Origin: Phycisphaerales bacterium
Lineage (GTDB): Bacteria > Planctomycetota > Phycisphaerae > Phycisphaerales > UBA1924
Reading direction: 5' to 3'
Assembly: GCA_029260395.1 (NCBI GenBank)
Contig: JAJDDJ010000009.1
Coordinates: forward strand, 248,001-312,000
DNA: 64,000 nucleotides
The notes under the pieces are model-generated. The model did no database searches and was not told the DNA's origin. It saw only the letters and a list, made by a program, of their open reading frames with translations. Every line of letters begins with the position of its first letter. Position 1 is the first letter of the stretch. A program made the position numbers and the translations under genes. Shown here one piece after another: positions 45,135 through 52,338 of this stretch.

Positions 45135-45865
45135 ACCACCACTCGCTGGTCGAGTTCGTCCGGGTTCCACACGCGGCCGCACTCGTTGCATTCGGTGTGC
45201 GGCGGCTCGCTGCCGGTCAGGTCGTACGCGCAGTGGGGGCACCGCTCTCGCCTCAGCCTGCGCCGGCTCCGCAGGAGCTTCTGCAAGCTGATGAACCGCA
45301 GCCAGGGCCATAGCGCCGCGAGCCACACGAGCGTGAGCACCGCGCACGCGACCCACCAGACCCAGACGCGGTGGCGAACAACGCGGTAGGTGAGGTCGGG
45401 CGCGCGCAGGGCTTGTGCGTACGCCTCGGGTATCGAAGGGTCGTGGGCTATGAGCTGTGCGCCGAGTGCTTGAGCGGCATGGTGTTCTTCGTCGGTTAGC
45501 CCGCCGTTGGCGCCGCTGGAGAGCGGGTCATTGGAATGGAGCGTGAGCGTGAACTCGAAGCGTCCCCACTGGTCGTACATGAACCCGCGCGAGGCGACGA
45601 CCGTCACATACCGGTGGGTGGACTCGCCTGAGACCCACGGGCGCACCTCACCGGCCTCGGTGATCTCGATGGTGGCGTCTGGAATCGCGGCGGTGAACCC
45701 CGGCGGGATGGAGGCGGGCCTTGCCAACAGGTACAGCGGCAAGAACACAACGAACGCCGCAGCCCCGGCGATGAGCATCCGCCGGCTTACGGGCGGCGCG
45801 GTGAGCGGCACGGTGGGGCGGCTGGCGGGCTCGGGGACGTGAGGTGGTTGGTCTGTAAGGGGCAT
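45131..45865 (-). CDS. Membrane protein with C-terminal zinc ribbon, first gene of the trio
   Basis: 244 residues from ATG 45865; longer in-frame starts run back through the structured-RNA region and are unlikely. A Pro-rich N-terminus (DQPPHVPEPASRPTVPLTAPP) is followed by a transmembrane segment, an extracytoplasmic domain, a Trp-rich second segment (VWVWWVACAVLTLVWLAALW) and a basic stretch. The zinc ribbon CPHC...CNECG with YDLTG ends the protein. It leads the three-gene operon with overlapping starts and stops. Promoter presumably in 45866-45960, shared with the plus-strand RNA. Confidence 0.78.
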   Translation of the reverse strand: MPLTDQPPHVPEPASRPTVPLTAPPVSRRMLIAGAAAFVVFLPLYLLARPASIPPGFTAAIPDATIEITEAGEVRPWVSGESTHRYVTVVASRGFMYDQWGRFEFTLTLHSNDPLSSGANGGLTDEEHHAAQALGAQLIAHDPSIPEAYAQALRAPDLTYRVVRHRVWVWWVACAVLTLVWLAALWPWLRFISLQKLLRSRRRLRRERCPHCAYDLTGSEPPHTECNECGRVWNPDELDQRVVV

Positions 45866-45934
45866 GTCAAGAAAAACTTGCAAAGGGCAGAACAAGAGCG
45901 GCGTGCTTTCCGTATACATGTACAGAGTAACCGA

Positions 45935-46096
45935 GGTTGGACAAGACCAACCAAGGCGAAACGAACTGGCCCGGAGCCGCTGAGACACGCGACGACGAAC
46001 AGGGCATTGAATCGAAAGCAAACAGGTCGAAAGACCTTTACGATCTCTCTGGTCCGGGCCCCGCGATGTACCCCGTCGCGGGGCCTTTTCTTTTTT
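45935..46096 (+). ncRNA. Candidate structured RNA or attenuator leader upstream of the LptF-like gene
   Basis: No credible protein is encoded in 45866-46182, yet it contains stacked RNA-like structure on the plus strand. Hairpin GGTTGG-(6)-CCAACC is at 45935-45952. A long-range stem pairs GGCCCGGA (45968-45975) with TCCGGGCC (46053-46060). Hairpin AGGTC-GAAA-GACCT at 46024-46037 has a GNRA tetraloop. A terminator follows at 46057-46096. The long-range stem uses four bases of the terminator's 5' arm, so the two cannot form fully together, as in attenuators and riboswitches. The LptF-like start is 87 bases on. It does not match any riboswitch consensus I could recall (cobalamin, TPP, c-di-GMP, fluoride, SAH, guanidine). 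Confidence 0.55.
46057..46096 (+). terminator. Strong Rho-independent terminator with no protein gene upstream
   Basis: Perfect ten-base stem GGCCCCGCGA/TCGCGGGGCC, 9-base loop, then TTTTCTTTTTT. The minus strand has no T-run, so it acts on plus-strand transcription. The nearest upstream plus-strand gene ends 2.4 kb away with its own terminator. Confidence 0.9.
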
Positions 46097-46182
46097 GCGC
46101 ACCTTGATGCGCACGGCTTCGCGAGAACGGCGTTTTGGCCCGATCCGGTGCTGACCGCCTCCGGTCTCTATCATCGCGGGCG

Positions 46183-47862
46183 ATGGATGCTCCGAGAACA
46201 CTCTGGTGGCACGTAACGGGTGAGTTGTGGCGGATGCTGCTGCTGACGGCGGCGATTCTCGTCACAGTCATCGCGTTCGCGGCGGGCATCAAGCCGCTGG
46301 CCGAGGGCAAGCTTGGCCCCGCGGAGATGCTCAAGTTCATGCTGCTCGCGGTGCCCCCGATGCTGGCGTACGCCGTGCCGTTTGCGGCGGGATTTGCAGC
46401 GACGCTCGCCTACCACCGCATGAGCCAGGACAACGAGGCCATCGCGGCCCACGCGGGCGGGGTGAGCCACCGCTCGCTGCTCGTGCCGGCGCTGGCTTCG
46501 GGTTTGGTGCTGGCCGGGGTGATGGGCGTGCTCAACGAGCAGGTAATCCCCCGGTTCCTGCGGTCGATGGAACAGCTCATCACGCAGGACCTGACCAAGA
46601 TGATGGTCGGGTCGATTCGGCGGGGCGAGCCCCTGAACATCGGCGACCTGCACCTGCACGCCGACTCGGTCGAGGTCCGCGACCCGGCGTCCGACCCGCG
46701 CGTCGCCTCGACGGGGGCGACCGACTGGCTGGTGCTCAACGGGGTGGTGTTCATCGAGACCACCCGCAGCGGCGAGATCCGCAACGAAGTCGTGGTGCAA
46801 CAAGCCCCGGTGCTGTTCATGCAGGGGCCTCGTGAGGACGGCTCGGAGGGCACCACCGCCTGGGTGTACCCGCGTCAGGGCGTGGGCATCCGGGGAGAAG
46901 AGGGCCTGGTCGTCTTTGATGAGCTGCGGCCCATCCCGCTCGCGGTGCCCAATGCATTCGAGGACGACCCGAAGTTCCTGACGTTCGGCGAGCTCGCGGG
47001 CCTGCGCGATGAGCCCGACCAGATGGGGTTCATACGCACCCGCAGCCGGGACCTGGCGCACCACCTTGCTGAGCGCGCCACGACCGAGCTGATCTCGGGC
47101 GAGCTATCGCGCGCCCAGCGGGCGCGGGTCGATCGCGGCGGCGAGCCCCTGGTGATCCGTGCATCGAGCATCCACTGGGACCCGCGCGAGCTGATGTGGC
47201 GGCTCACCCCGCCGCCTGGACAGGCGACTGTGGTGATTGACCGCAGGCGTGGCCCCCAGCAGACACTCACCGAGCTGCGCGCCGAACGGGCCTGGCTCTA
47301 CACCGACCTGCGGACAGACGATCAGGGCATCGACCTCACGCTCAGCCTTCGCTTGGAAGACGTAACGACGCGGGATGCGAACGACATCGAGTCAGTTGGC
47401 CAGCGCGAGGAAATCCTGCTTGAGAACATCCGGCCCAACCGCGACCCGCTGCCGCCGCTGCTAAACCTGAGTGCCGATGAACTGCTGGCGCGCGCTGCGC
47501 CCAAAGTGGACGTCGAGAACCCGGACCTGTTTTTGATCGGACCGGTGGTCGAGCTGCGCAAGCGGCTGAGCCGGCTCGAACGCGAGATTCTCAGCAAGCA
47601 GCACGAGCGCTTGGCGATGGCGGTCGCGGCGTTCGTGATGGTGCTCACGGGCTCGGTGGTGGCGCTGAGGCTGCGCGAGGCCTCGACGCTGACGGTGTAC
47701 TTGTGGAGCTTCTTCCCGGCGCTGGGCTCGATCATCGTCATCAGCGCCGGTCAACAGGCCACCCATGACCGGGGCGCAATCGGCTTGTTCCTGCTCTGGT
47801 CGGGCGTGGCGGTGCCCGCGGGCTACGCGCTGTTCGCGTACATGAGGCTGCGGAAGCACTGA
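46183..47862 (+). CDS. LptF/LptG (YjgP/YjgQ)-family permease, LptF-like
   Basis: 559 residues from ATG 46183. The family forms the inner-membrane part of the LptB2FG transporter that extracts LPS. Three N-terminal transmembrane segments (about 13-120) are followed by a long beta-jellyroll periplasmic domain (about 140-450) and three C-terminal segments (AVAAFVMVLTGSVVALRL, VYLWSFFPALGSIIVIS, GLFLLWSGVAVPAGYALF). Periplasmic domain is larger than in E. coli LptF (366 residues total). The GTG of the GT39 gene abuts its stop. It lies just beyond the attenuator-like element. The second LptF/G-family gene is the last of this operon, and lptB is at 56160. Confidence 0.88.
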   Translation: MDAPRTLWWHVTGELWRMLLLTAAILVTVIAFAAGIKPLAEGKLGPAEMLKFMLLAVPPMLAYAVPFAAGFAATLAYHRMSQDNEAIAAHAGGVSHRSLLVPALASGLVLAGVMGVLNEQVIPRFLRSMEQLITQDLTKMMVGSIRRGEPLNIGDLHLHADSVEVRDPASDPRVASTGATDWLVLNGVVFIETTRSGEIRNEVVVQQAPVLFMQGPREDGSEGTTAWVYPRQGVGIRGEEGLVVFDELRPIPLAVPNAFEDDPKFLTFGELAGLRDEPDQMGFIRTRSRDLAHHLAERATTELISGELSRAQRARVDRGGEPLVIRASSIHWDPRELMWRLTPPPGQATVVIDRRRGPQQTLTELRAERAWLYTDLRTDDQGIDLTLSLRLEDVTTRDANDIESVGQREEILLENIRPNRDPLPPLLNLSADELLARAAPKVDVENPDLFLIGPVVELRKRLSRLEREILSKQHERLAMAVAAFVMVLTGSVVALRLREASTLTVYLWSFFPALGSIIVISAGQQATHDRGAIGLFLLWSGVAVPAGYALFAYMRLRKH

Positions 47863-49572
47863 GTGGCTGCGCACGAAGCACAATCCATCAGCTCCGGACC
47901 CCCCGAAAACACCGGCGCGTTCATGCGTTGGGCGAGGCCTTGGCCTGCGACGATGGTGCTGGTGCTCGCGGTGCTTGTGGCAAGGCTTGCGTACACGTGG
48001 CTAGCGGGGGTGTACACACTCGTCGAGGATGAGGCGCACTACTGGGAGTGGTCGCGGTGGCTCGAGTGGTCGTACTACTCGAAGGGCCCGGGTATCGCGT
48101 GGTTGATTCGGCTGGCGACCGAGGCGATGGGCACGAGCGAGGCGGCGATCCGTACGCCCGCGGTGGTCGCGTCTGCGGTGGTCGCGCTGTGCGCTGCGGG
48201 CATGGCGCGGAGCATTTATAGCGACGGAAGGGCCGCATTTGCGGCGGCGGCGATGGTGTGCCTGATCCCGATCTATCAGGCGGTCGCGCTGCTGATGACG
48301 ATCGACGGGCCGTTTCTGGCGTGCTGGTCGGTGGCGTGTTGGTCGGGGCTTGTGGCACTTCGTCGAGGCGGGCGGCTGAGCTGGCTGGTACTGGGCGCTG
48401 CGCTCGCGCTGGGGTTTTTATTCAAGTACACGATCGTGCTGCTCGTGCCGGGGCTGGTGGTGTTCGCTCTGGTGCATCGCAAGACGCTGGTGCTCGCGCC
48501 CGGCTGGGCGAAGTGGCTGGTTGCCTGCGGCTTCATCGCGTTGCTCGGACTCTTGCCCGTGGCGGTGTGGAACGCCCAGCACGACTGGGCCACGGTGCGC
48601 CACCTGCTGGGCCACGCGGGCCTGCCCGGGGGCGATCAGCAGACAGCGCCGGGCGGGCGCACGCTCAACCCCATGAGCACGCTCGAGTTCATCGGCGTGC
48701 AGTTCGGCGTAGTCGGGCCGATGCTAGTCGTCATGCTCGCAGCGGGTCTCGGCAGGGCCTCGCGCTGGATCGACATCGACACTTGGCGGGGCGATCGGGC
48801 GCTGTGCGTGTGGTGCGCAGCGCCAATCTTGCTCGGGTACGGCGTGCTGTCGTTGTTCACGGATATCGAGGGCAACTGGCCCATCGCGGCGTATGTCTCG
48901 CTCATTCCGCTCGCAGCGGGGCAAGTGGTACGCGTCAAGGACCACGTTCGCGAGCGCACCACCGAGTGGCTGGCGATGCCGGAGCAAGAGCGGCCTAGGT
49001 GGGGTCTGCTGCGCAAGCGGCCCGAGGCGGTCAGCCAGATCGCTTGGGACTGGGCGGTCGTGTTCGGGCTTGTCGCGGGCGCAGGCGTGCTTCGGCTGGA
49101 CTTGCTCACGAGGTTGCCATGGCCCGGCGAGGGCGCGCCCCTTGACCGTGTTGTCGCGCGGCTGACTGAGGCGGACACGCGGGCCGCCAGCACCGCCGAA
49201 CTCATGGAACAATTGTGGACCGGGACCGGGCTTGAACCCTTCGTGCTGGCCCAGCAGTACGGCCGATCGAGCCAGCTCGCGTTCTACCTTCCGGGCAGAC
49301 CGACCGTCTACGCGACCAGCAGCCTGATGAATGGCAGGCGCACGCAGTACGACGAGTGGGACCACACGGATCTGCGCACGCCGCAGGTGAACAGCGAGCT
49401 GCTCGGCAGGCCCTCGGTGATGATCGGCGCGACCGCGGAACAGTGGCTGGAGGCCTTCGAGCGGGTCGAGCTGATCGGGACGCTGGCTGGCGAGCGCAAG
49501 AAGGGCCGGGATGCCTACCTTGGGTATGGCTATCGAGGGTTCGAGCAAGCCAGACCGGGGAACCAGGATTGA
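47863..49572 (+). CDS. GT39-type (ArnT/PMT-like) membrane glycosyltransferase
   Basis: 569 residues with about 10-12 transmembrane segments. The first periplasmic loop has YTLVEDEAHYWEWSRWLEW, matching the catalytic DEA.Y motif of GT39 enzymes such as ArnT, which transfer a sugar from a polyprenyl phosphate donor to lipid A or proteins outside the inner membrane. YYSKGPGIAWLIRL is also conserved. The C-terminal 130 residues are soluble. GTG start abutting the LptF-like stop; ATG at 47923 is an alternative. Position between Lpt-family genes suggests lipid A or O-antigen modification, which is inference. Confidence 0.85.
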   Translation: MAAHEAQSISSGPPENTGAFMRWARPWPATMVLVLAVLVARLAYTWLAGVYTLVEDEAHYWEWSRWLEWSYYSKGPGIAWLIRLATEAMGTSEAAIRTPAVVASAVVALCAAGMARSIYSDGRAAFAAAAMVCLIPIYQAVALLMTIDGPFLACWSVACWSGLVALRRGGRLSWLVLGAALALGFLFKYTIVLLVPGLVVFALVHRKTLVLAPGWAKWLVACGFIALLGLLPVAVWNAQHDWATVRHLLGHAGLPGGDQQTAPGGRTLNPMSTLEFIGVQFGVVGPMLVVMLAAGLGRASRWIDIDTWRGDRALCVWCAAPILLGYGVLSLFTDIEGNWPIAAYVSLIPLAAGQVVRVKDHVRERTTEWLAMPEQERPRWGLLRKRPEAVSQIAWDWAVVFGLVAGAGVLRLDLLTRLPWPGEGAPLDRVVARLTEADTRAASTAELMEQLWTGTGLEPFVLAQQYGRSSQLAFYLPGRPTVYATSSLMNGRRTQYDEWDHTDLRTPQVNSELLGRPSVMIGATAEQWLEAFERVELIGTLAGERKKGRDAYLGYGYRGFEQARPGNQD

Positions 49573-50339
49573 CCAGGCCGCTGCCTCATCACAAGAGCCC
49601 GTTCGCGGGCCACGCGCGCCGAAGGTGGACGCGGTGGGTGGTGGTGGGCATTTTGCCCGGTGCGGTGTTGATCGCGCTGGCACACGTATTGGACCGGCCG
49701 GTGTACGAGGCGCTCTCGGCGACCAAGCCGCAACTCACGCGGATGGAAGAGGGAGCGTTCTACCGAATGGTGTGGCTCGTGGGCTCGCTATGGACGTGGG
49801 TGCTGATCGCCCTTGGGTTCTACCTGCACGATCGCACCCCGCCGCCGCTGGGCCCGAGGCCAGCGCTGGGTCAGCGGCGTGATCCCGGCGCACGGGCGGT
49901 GGCGGTCGCGGGGTCTGCGATTGTCGGCGGGCTGATCGCCGAGGTGCTCAAGGTAGTCATCGGGCGCGAGCGGCCTACAAGGCTCGTGGACGGCGTGTTC
50001 CAAGAACAGATATACACCTTCAAGCCCTTGTTTGGCGCGCTTCGCGATGGCTCCAATCTGGGCATGCCTTCGAGCCACGCGGCTGCGGCATTTGCAGGAG
50101 CCATGGCGATAGCGATGGTCGCGCCGACGCTGCGCGGGCTGGCGCTGGCGATGGCCGCGTTGTGCGCGCTGAGCCGAATCATCGCGTCGGCGCACACACT
50201 GAGCGATGTGGTGGTGGGGGCGATGGTCGGGATGCTGGCCGCGGTGTTCGTCACGCAGTGGGCGACCCGGCACGCTGGCACGGAGGTCGTGCCCGCGTGG
50301 GCGTTCGGCGCCGCCAGCGGAAGGGGTGGCCGAGGATGA
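49569..50339 (+). CDS. PAP2-family membrane phosphatase
   Basis: 256 residues from a TTG at 49569 that overlaps the previous stop (TTGA). No ATG or GTG gives a better start. Catalytic motifs are complete: KVVIGRERP (128-136), PSSH (167-170) and SR-X5-H-X3-D (Ser202, His209, Asp213). About six transmembrane segments. PAP2 enzymes dephosphorylate phosphatidate, undecaprenyl pyrophosphate or lipid A. In an operon with a GT39 enzyme, releasing undecaprenyl phosphate or trimming lipid A phosphate fits best. ATGA overlap with the LptG-like gene. Confidence 0.88.
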   Translation: MTRPLPHHKSPFAGHARRRWTRWVVVGILPGAVLIALAHVLDRPVYEALSATKPQLTRMEEGAFYRMVWLVGSLWTWVLIALGFYLHDRTPPPLGPRPALGQRRDPGARAVAVAGSAIVGGLIAEVLKVVIGRERPTRLVDGVFQEQIYTFKPLFGALRDGSNLGMPSSHAAAAFAGAMAIAMVAPTLRGLALAMAALCALSRIIASAHTLSDVVVGAMVGMLAAVFVTQWATRHAGTEVVPAWAFGAASGRGGRG

Positions 50340-51478
50340 CGCTGCTCGACCGCTACATCGCGCGGCAGTACCTGCTCAACGCCCTGCTCTTGCTGGTGAT
50401 CCTCGGCGGGTTCGTGGTGACGATCGACGTGTCGCTCAACATCAACCGCTTTGGTCGTCAAGCGGCAGAGCTGGCGAGCCAGTCCGGCGCCGGCGAGGAC
50501 CCGTCGGACGTGCGTGTGGCGATGCTCACGGTGTTTTTGATCGCGGACCTGTGGTGGCCTCGGCTGCTGCAGTTGTTCAACTACATGAACGGGCTGGTGC
50601 TGGTGGGAGCGATGGGCTTCACCTGCGCGCAGTTGGTTCGCCACCGCGAGCTGGTGGCGGTCCTCGCGGGTGGACAGAGCCTTGTGAGGCTGTCGCGGCC
50701 GATCTTCATCGTTGCGGTGGCGCTGACGGGCGTGCAGATCGTCAACCAGGAGGTGGTGATGCCACGGATCGCGCCGCTGCTAACGCGCGACCCGGGCGAG
50801 GCGGGCCAGCACCGGCTCGATGCATCTTCGCTGCCGCCGACCGCCGACAGCCTCGGCAGGGTTTGGTACGCGGCCTCGTTCGATCCCGGCGCAGAGCAGC
50901 TCAATGGGTTGTCGGTGTGGGTGCGCACACCAAGCGGCCTGGCGAGCGAACGCATCGACGCAGAATCGGCTGTGTGGCACGACGGCGGGTGGGACCTCCG
51001 CAGCGGCGAGGCGGTCTCGCGCACCGATCAAGCGGCGCCGACCCGGCCGGTCAGGCGAATCGAGACCAACCTCGACCCGATCGAACTCAAGACGCGGCGG
51101 TTCTCGGGCTACAGCCAGAACCTGAGCTGGCGGCAGATCGGGCAAATGATCCGCGTCTACGACGACCTCGGCGCGAGCGATACACAAGCCAGAGTGGCAC
51201 GCGAGCGGCTCGAACGCATCCGGTGGGGCCGCCTCTCGGCGATGCTGTGCAACCTGCTCGCGCTGGCGATCACGCTGCCGTTTTTCTTGACGCGGATGCC
51301 AGGCGATCTGATGGCGCGTTCACTCAAGGCCGCCCCAGTGGCGCTGCTCGCGCTGGTTGGGGGCGTGATCGGTTCAACCGCGACCATCTCGGGCATCCCG
51401 CCCGCAGTCGGAGCGTTCCTGCCAGCACTGTCGTTGCTCCCGGTGGCCTTGGCGATGATCGCCTCGGTCAAGACCTAA
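50336..51478 (+). CDS. LptF/LptG (YjgP/YjgQ)-family permease, LptG-like
   Basis: 380 residues. MTLLDRYIARQYLLNALLLLVILGG is the canonical N-terminus of the family. Three N-terminal and three C-terminal transmembrane segments surround a periplasmic jellyroll domain (about 120-260). Starts at an ATGA overlap with the PAP2 gene, with a GA-rich ribosome-binding site. It is the likely partner of the LptF-like protein at 46183, with LptB from 56160 as the ATPase. A lipid bound for the outer membrane is the expected substrate. Confidence 0.92.
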   Translation: MTLLDRYIARQYLLNALLLLVILGGFVVTIDVSLNINRFGRQAAELASQSGAGEDPSDVRVAMLTVFLIADLWWPRLLQLFNYMNGLVLVGAMGFTCAQLVRHRELVAVLAGGQSLVRLSRPIFIVAVALTGVQIVNQEVVMPRIAPLLTRDPGEAGQHRLDASSLPPTADSLGRVWYAASFDPGAEQLNGLSVWVRTPSGLASERIDAESAVWHDGGWDLRSGEAVSRTDQAAPTRPVRRIETNLDPIELKTRRFSGYSQNLSWRQIGQMIRVYDDLGASDTQARVARERLERIRWGRLSAMLCNLLALAITLPFFLTRMPGDLMARSLKAAPVALLALVGGVIGSTATISGIPPAVGAFLPALSLLPVALAMIASVKT

Positions 51479-51583
51479 CACGGGCGCTGATAGAACAAGC
51501 TGCGAACAGGCTCGTTAGGCGGGTTGGTTTTCTTGAAGAACACGGGTGCCCCCAAAGCCGGTTTGCGGTATGCTGTGGCCGAC

Positions 51584-52315
51584 ATGCGGACCAGAGGACG
51601 GGCCTTTACATTGCTGGAGTTAATGGTGAGCATCGCGATTATCGCGGTGCTGATCTCGTTGCTGCTGCCCATGCTGGTGCAGGCGCGCCGGCACGCGGCA
51701 CGCACTCTCTGCATGAACAACGTCCGCCAGATCGGCATCGGCTGGCAGTCGTTCCTTGGTGATGAGGGAACGTTTCCCGGCGCGGAGGTCCAGCCGCAGT
51801 GGCGCTACGCGGGCGTGCGGTTCTTGGGAGGCTCGGTCGAGCGCCCGGTAGCGGATGCTTCGAGGCCGCTCACCGAGTATCTGCATTCAAGCGAGAGCAC
51901 AACAGCGGGCACGGTCGCCGCAAGCCTGTACCGCTGCCCAGAAGATACGGGCCTGGCGACGATCGGCACACCAGACACCCCTTCGATGAGCGCGATGCAT
52001 GGCAAGACGTGCTATCAGGAGTTCGGCAACAGCTACCGCGCCAACGAGTGGCTGCTCGACGCGAGCCTGTCGGGCATTGACAAGCAGCCCAGGCCGCTGC
52101 GGGATGCCGAAGTCTCGGCGCCCCCGTCTCGATTGATCCTGTTCGGCGACCCGGTTTGGTACTACGCCACGCGAGACGTTCCACCTAGCGAACAGCTCGA
52201 TGCTTCGTGGCACAGCGGGACCAACGCGGGCCACATCGTCACGCTCGATGGCTCCGTGCGGCACGTTTCATTCCTAGGCGGCAGTCTCGGCGATTTCACG
52301 ACCGCGCCGCGCTGA
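51584..52315 (+). CDS. Pseudopilin-like protein, second copy in window
   Basis: 243 residues from ATG 51584. Prepilin signal RAFTLLELMVSIAIIAVLIS with Glu at +5. The C-terminal HSGTNAGHIVTLDGSV is a looser version of the H-X9-DG motif. Only 27 percent or so of visible positions resemble the 19269 protein, mostly in the first 50 residues, so it is a distant paralogue. There is no Shine-Dalgarno sequence; TATGCT at 51569-51574 would put the transcript start near the ATG, hinting at a leaderless mRNA. No pilus assembly genes nearby. Confidence 0.86.
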   Translation: MRTRGRAFTLLELMVSIAIIAVLISLLLPMLVQARRHAARTLCMNNVRQIGIGWQSFLGDEGTFPGAEVQPQWRYAGVRFLGGSVERPVADASRPLTEYLHSSESTTAGTVAASLYRCPEDTGLATIGTPDTPSMSAMHGKTCYQEFGNSYRANEWLLDASLSGIDKQPRPLRDAEVSAPPSRLILFGDPVWYYATRDVPPSEQLDASWHSGTNAGHIVTLDGSVRHVSFLGGSLGDFTTAPR

Positions 52316-52338
52316 ACCACTGCTCGAATCGTTCAATC

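Noticed and set aside
45878-45918. Promoter with TTGCAA and TATACA for the structured RNA
   Set aside because: The spacing is about 29 bases, far from the usual 16-18, so it is not reported as a promoter.
45866-46182. Possible tRNA, SRP RNA or tmRNA at the structured region
   Set aside because: There is no cloverleaf, no T-loop GTTCGA context, no SRP GGAAG tetraloop context and no CCA; only the hairpins and terminator can be supported.
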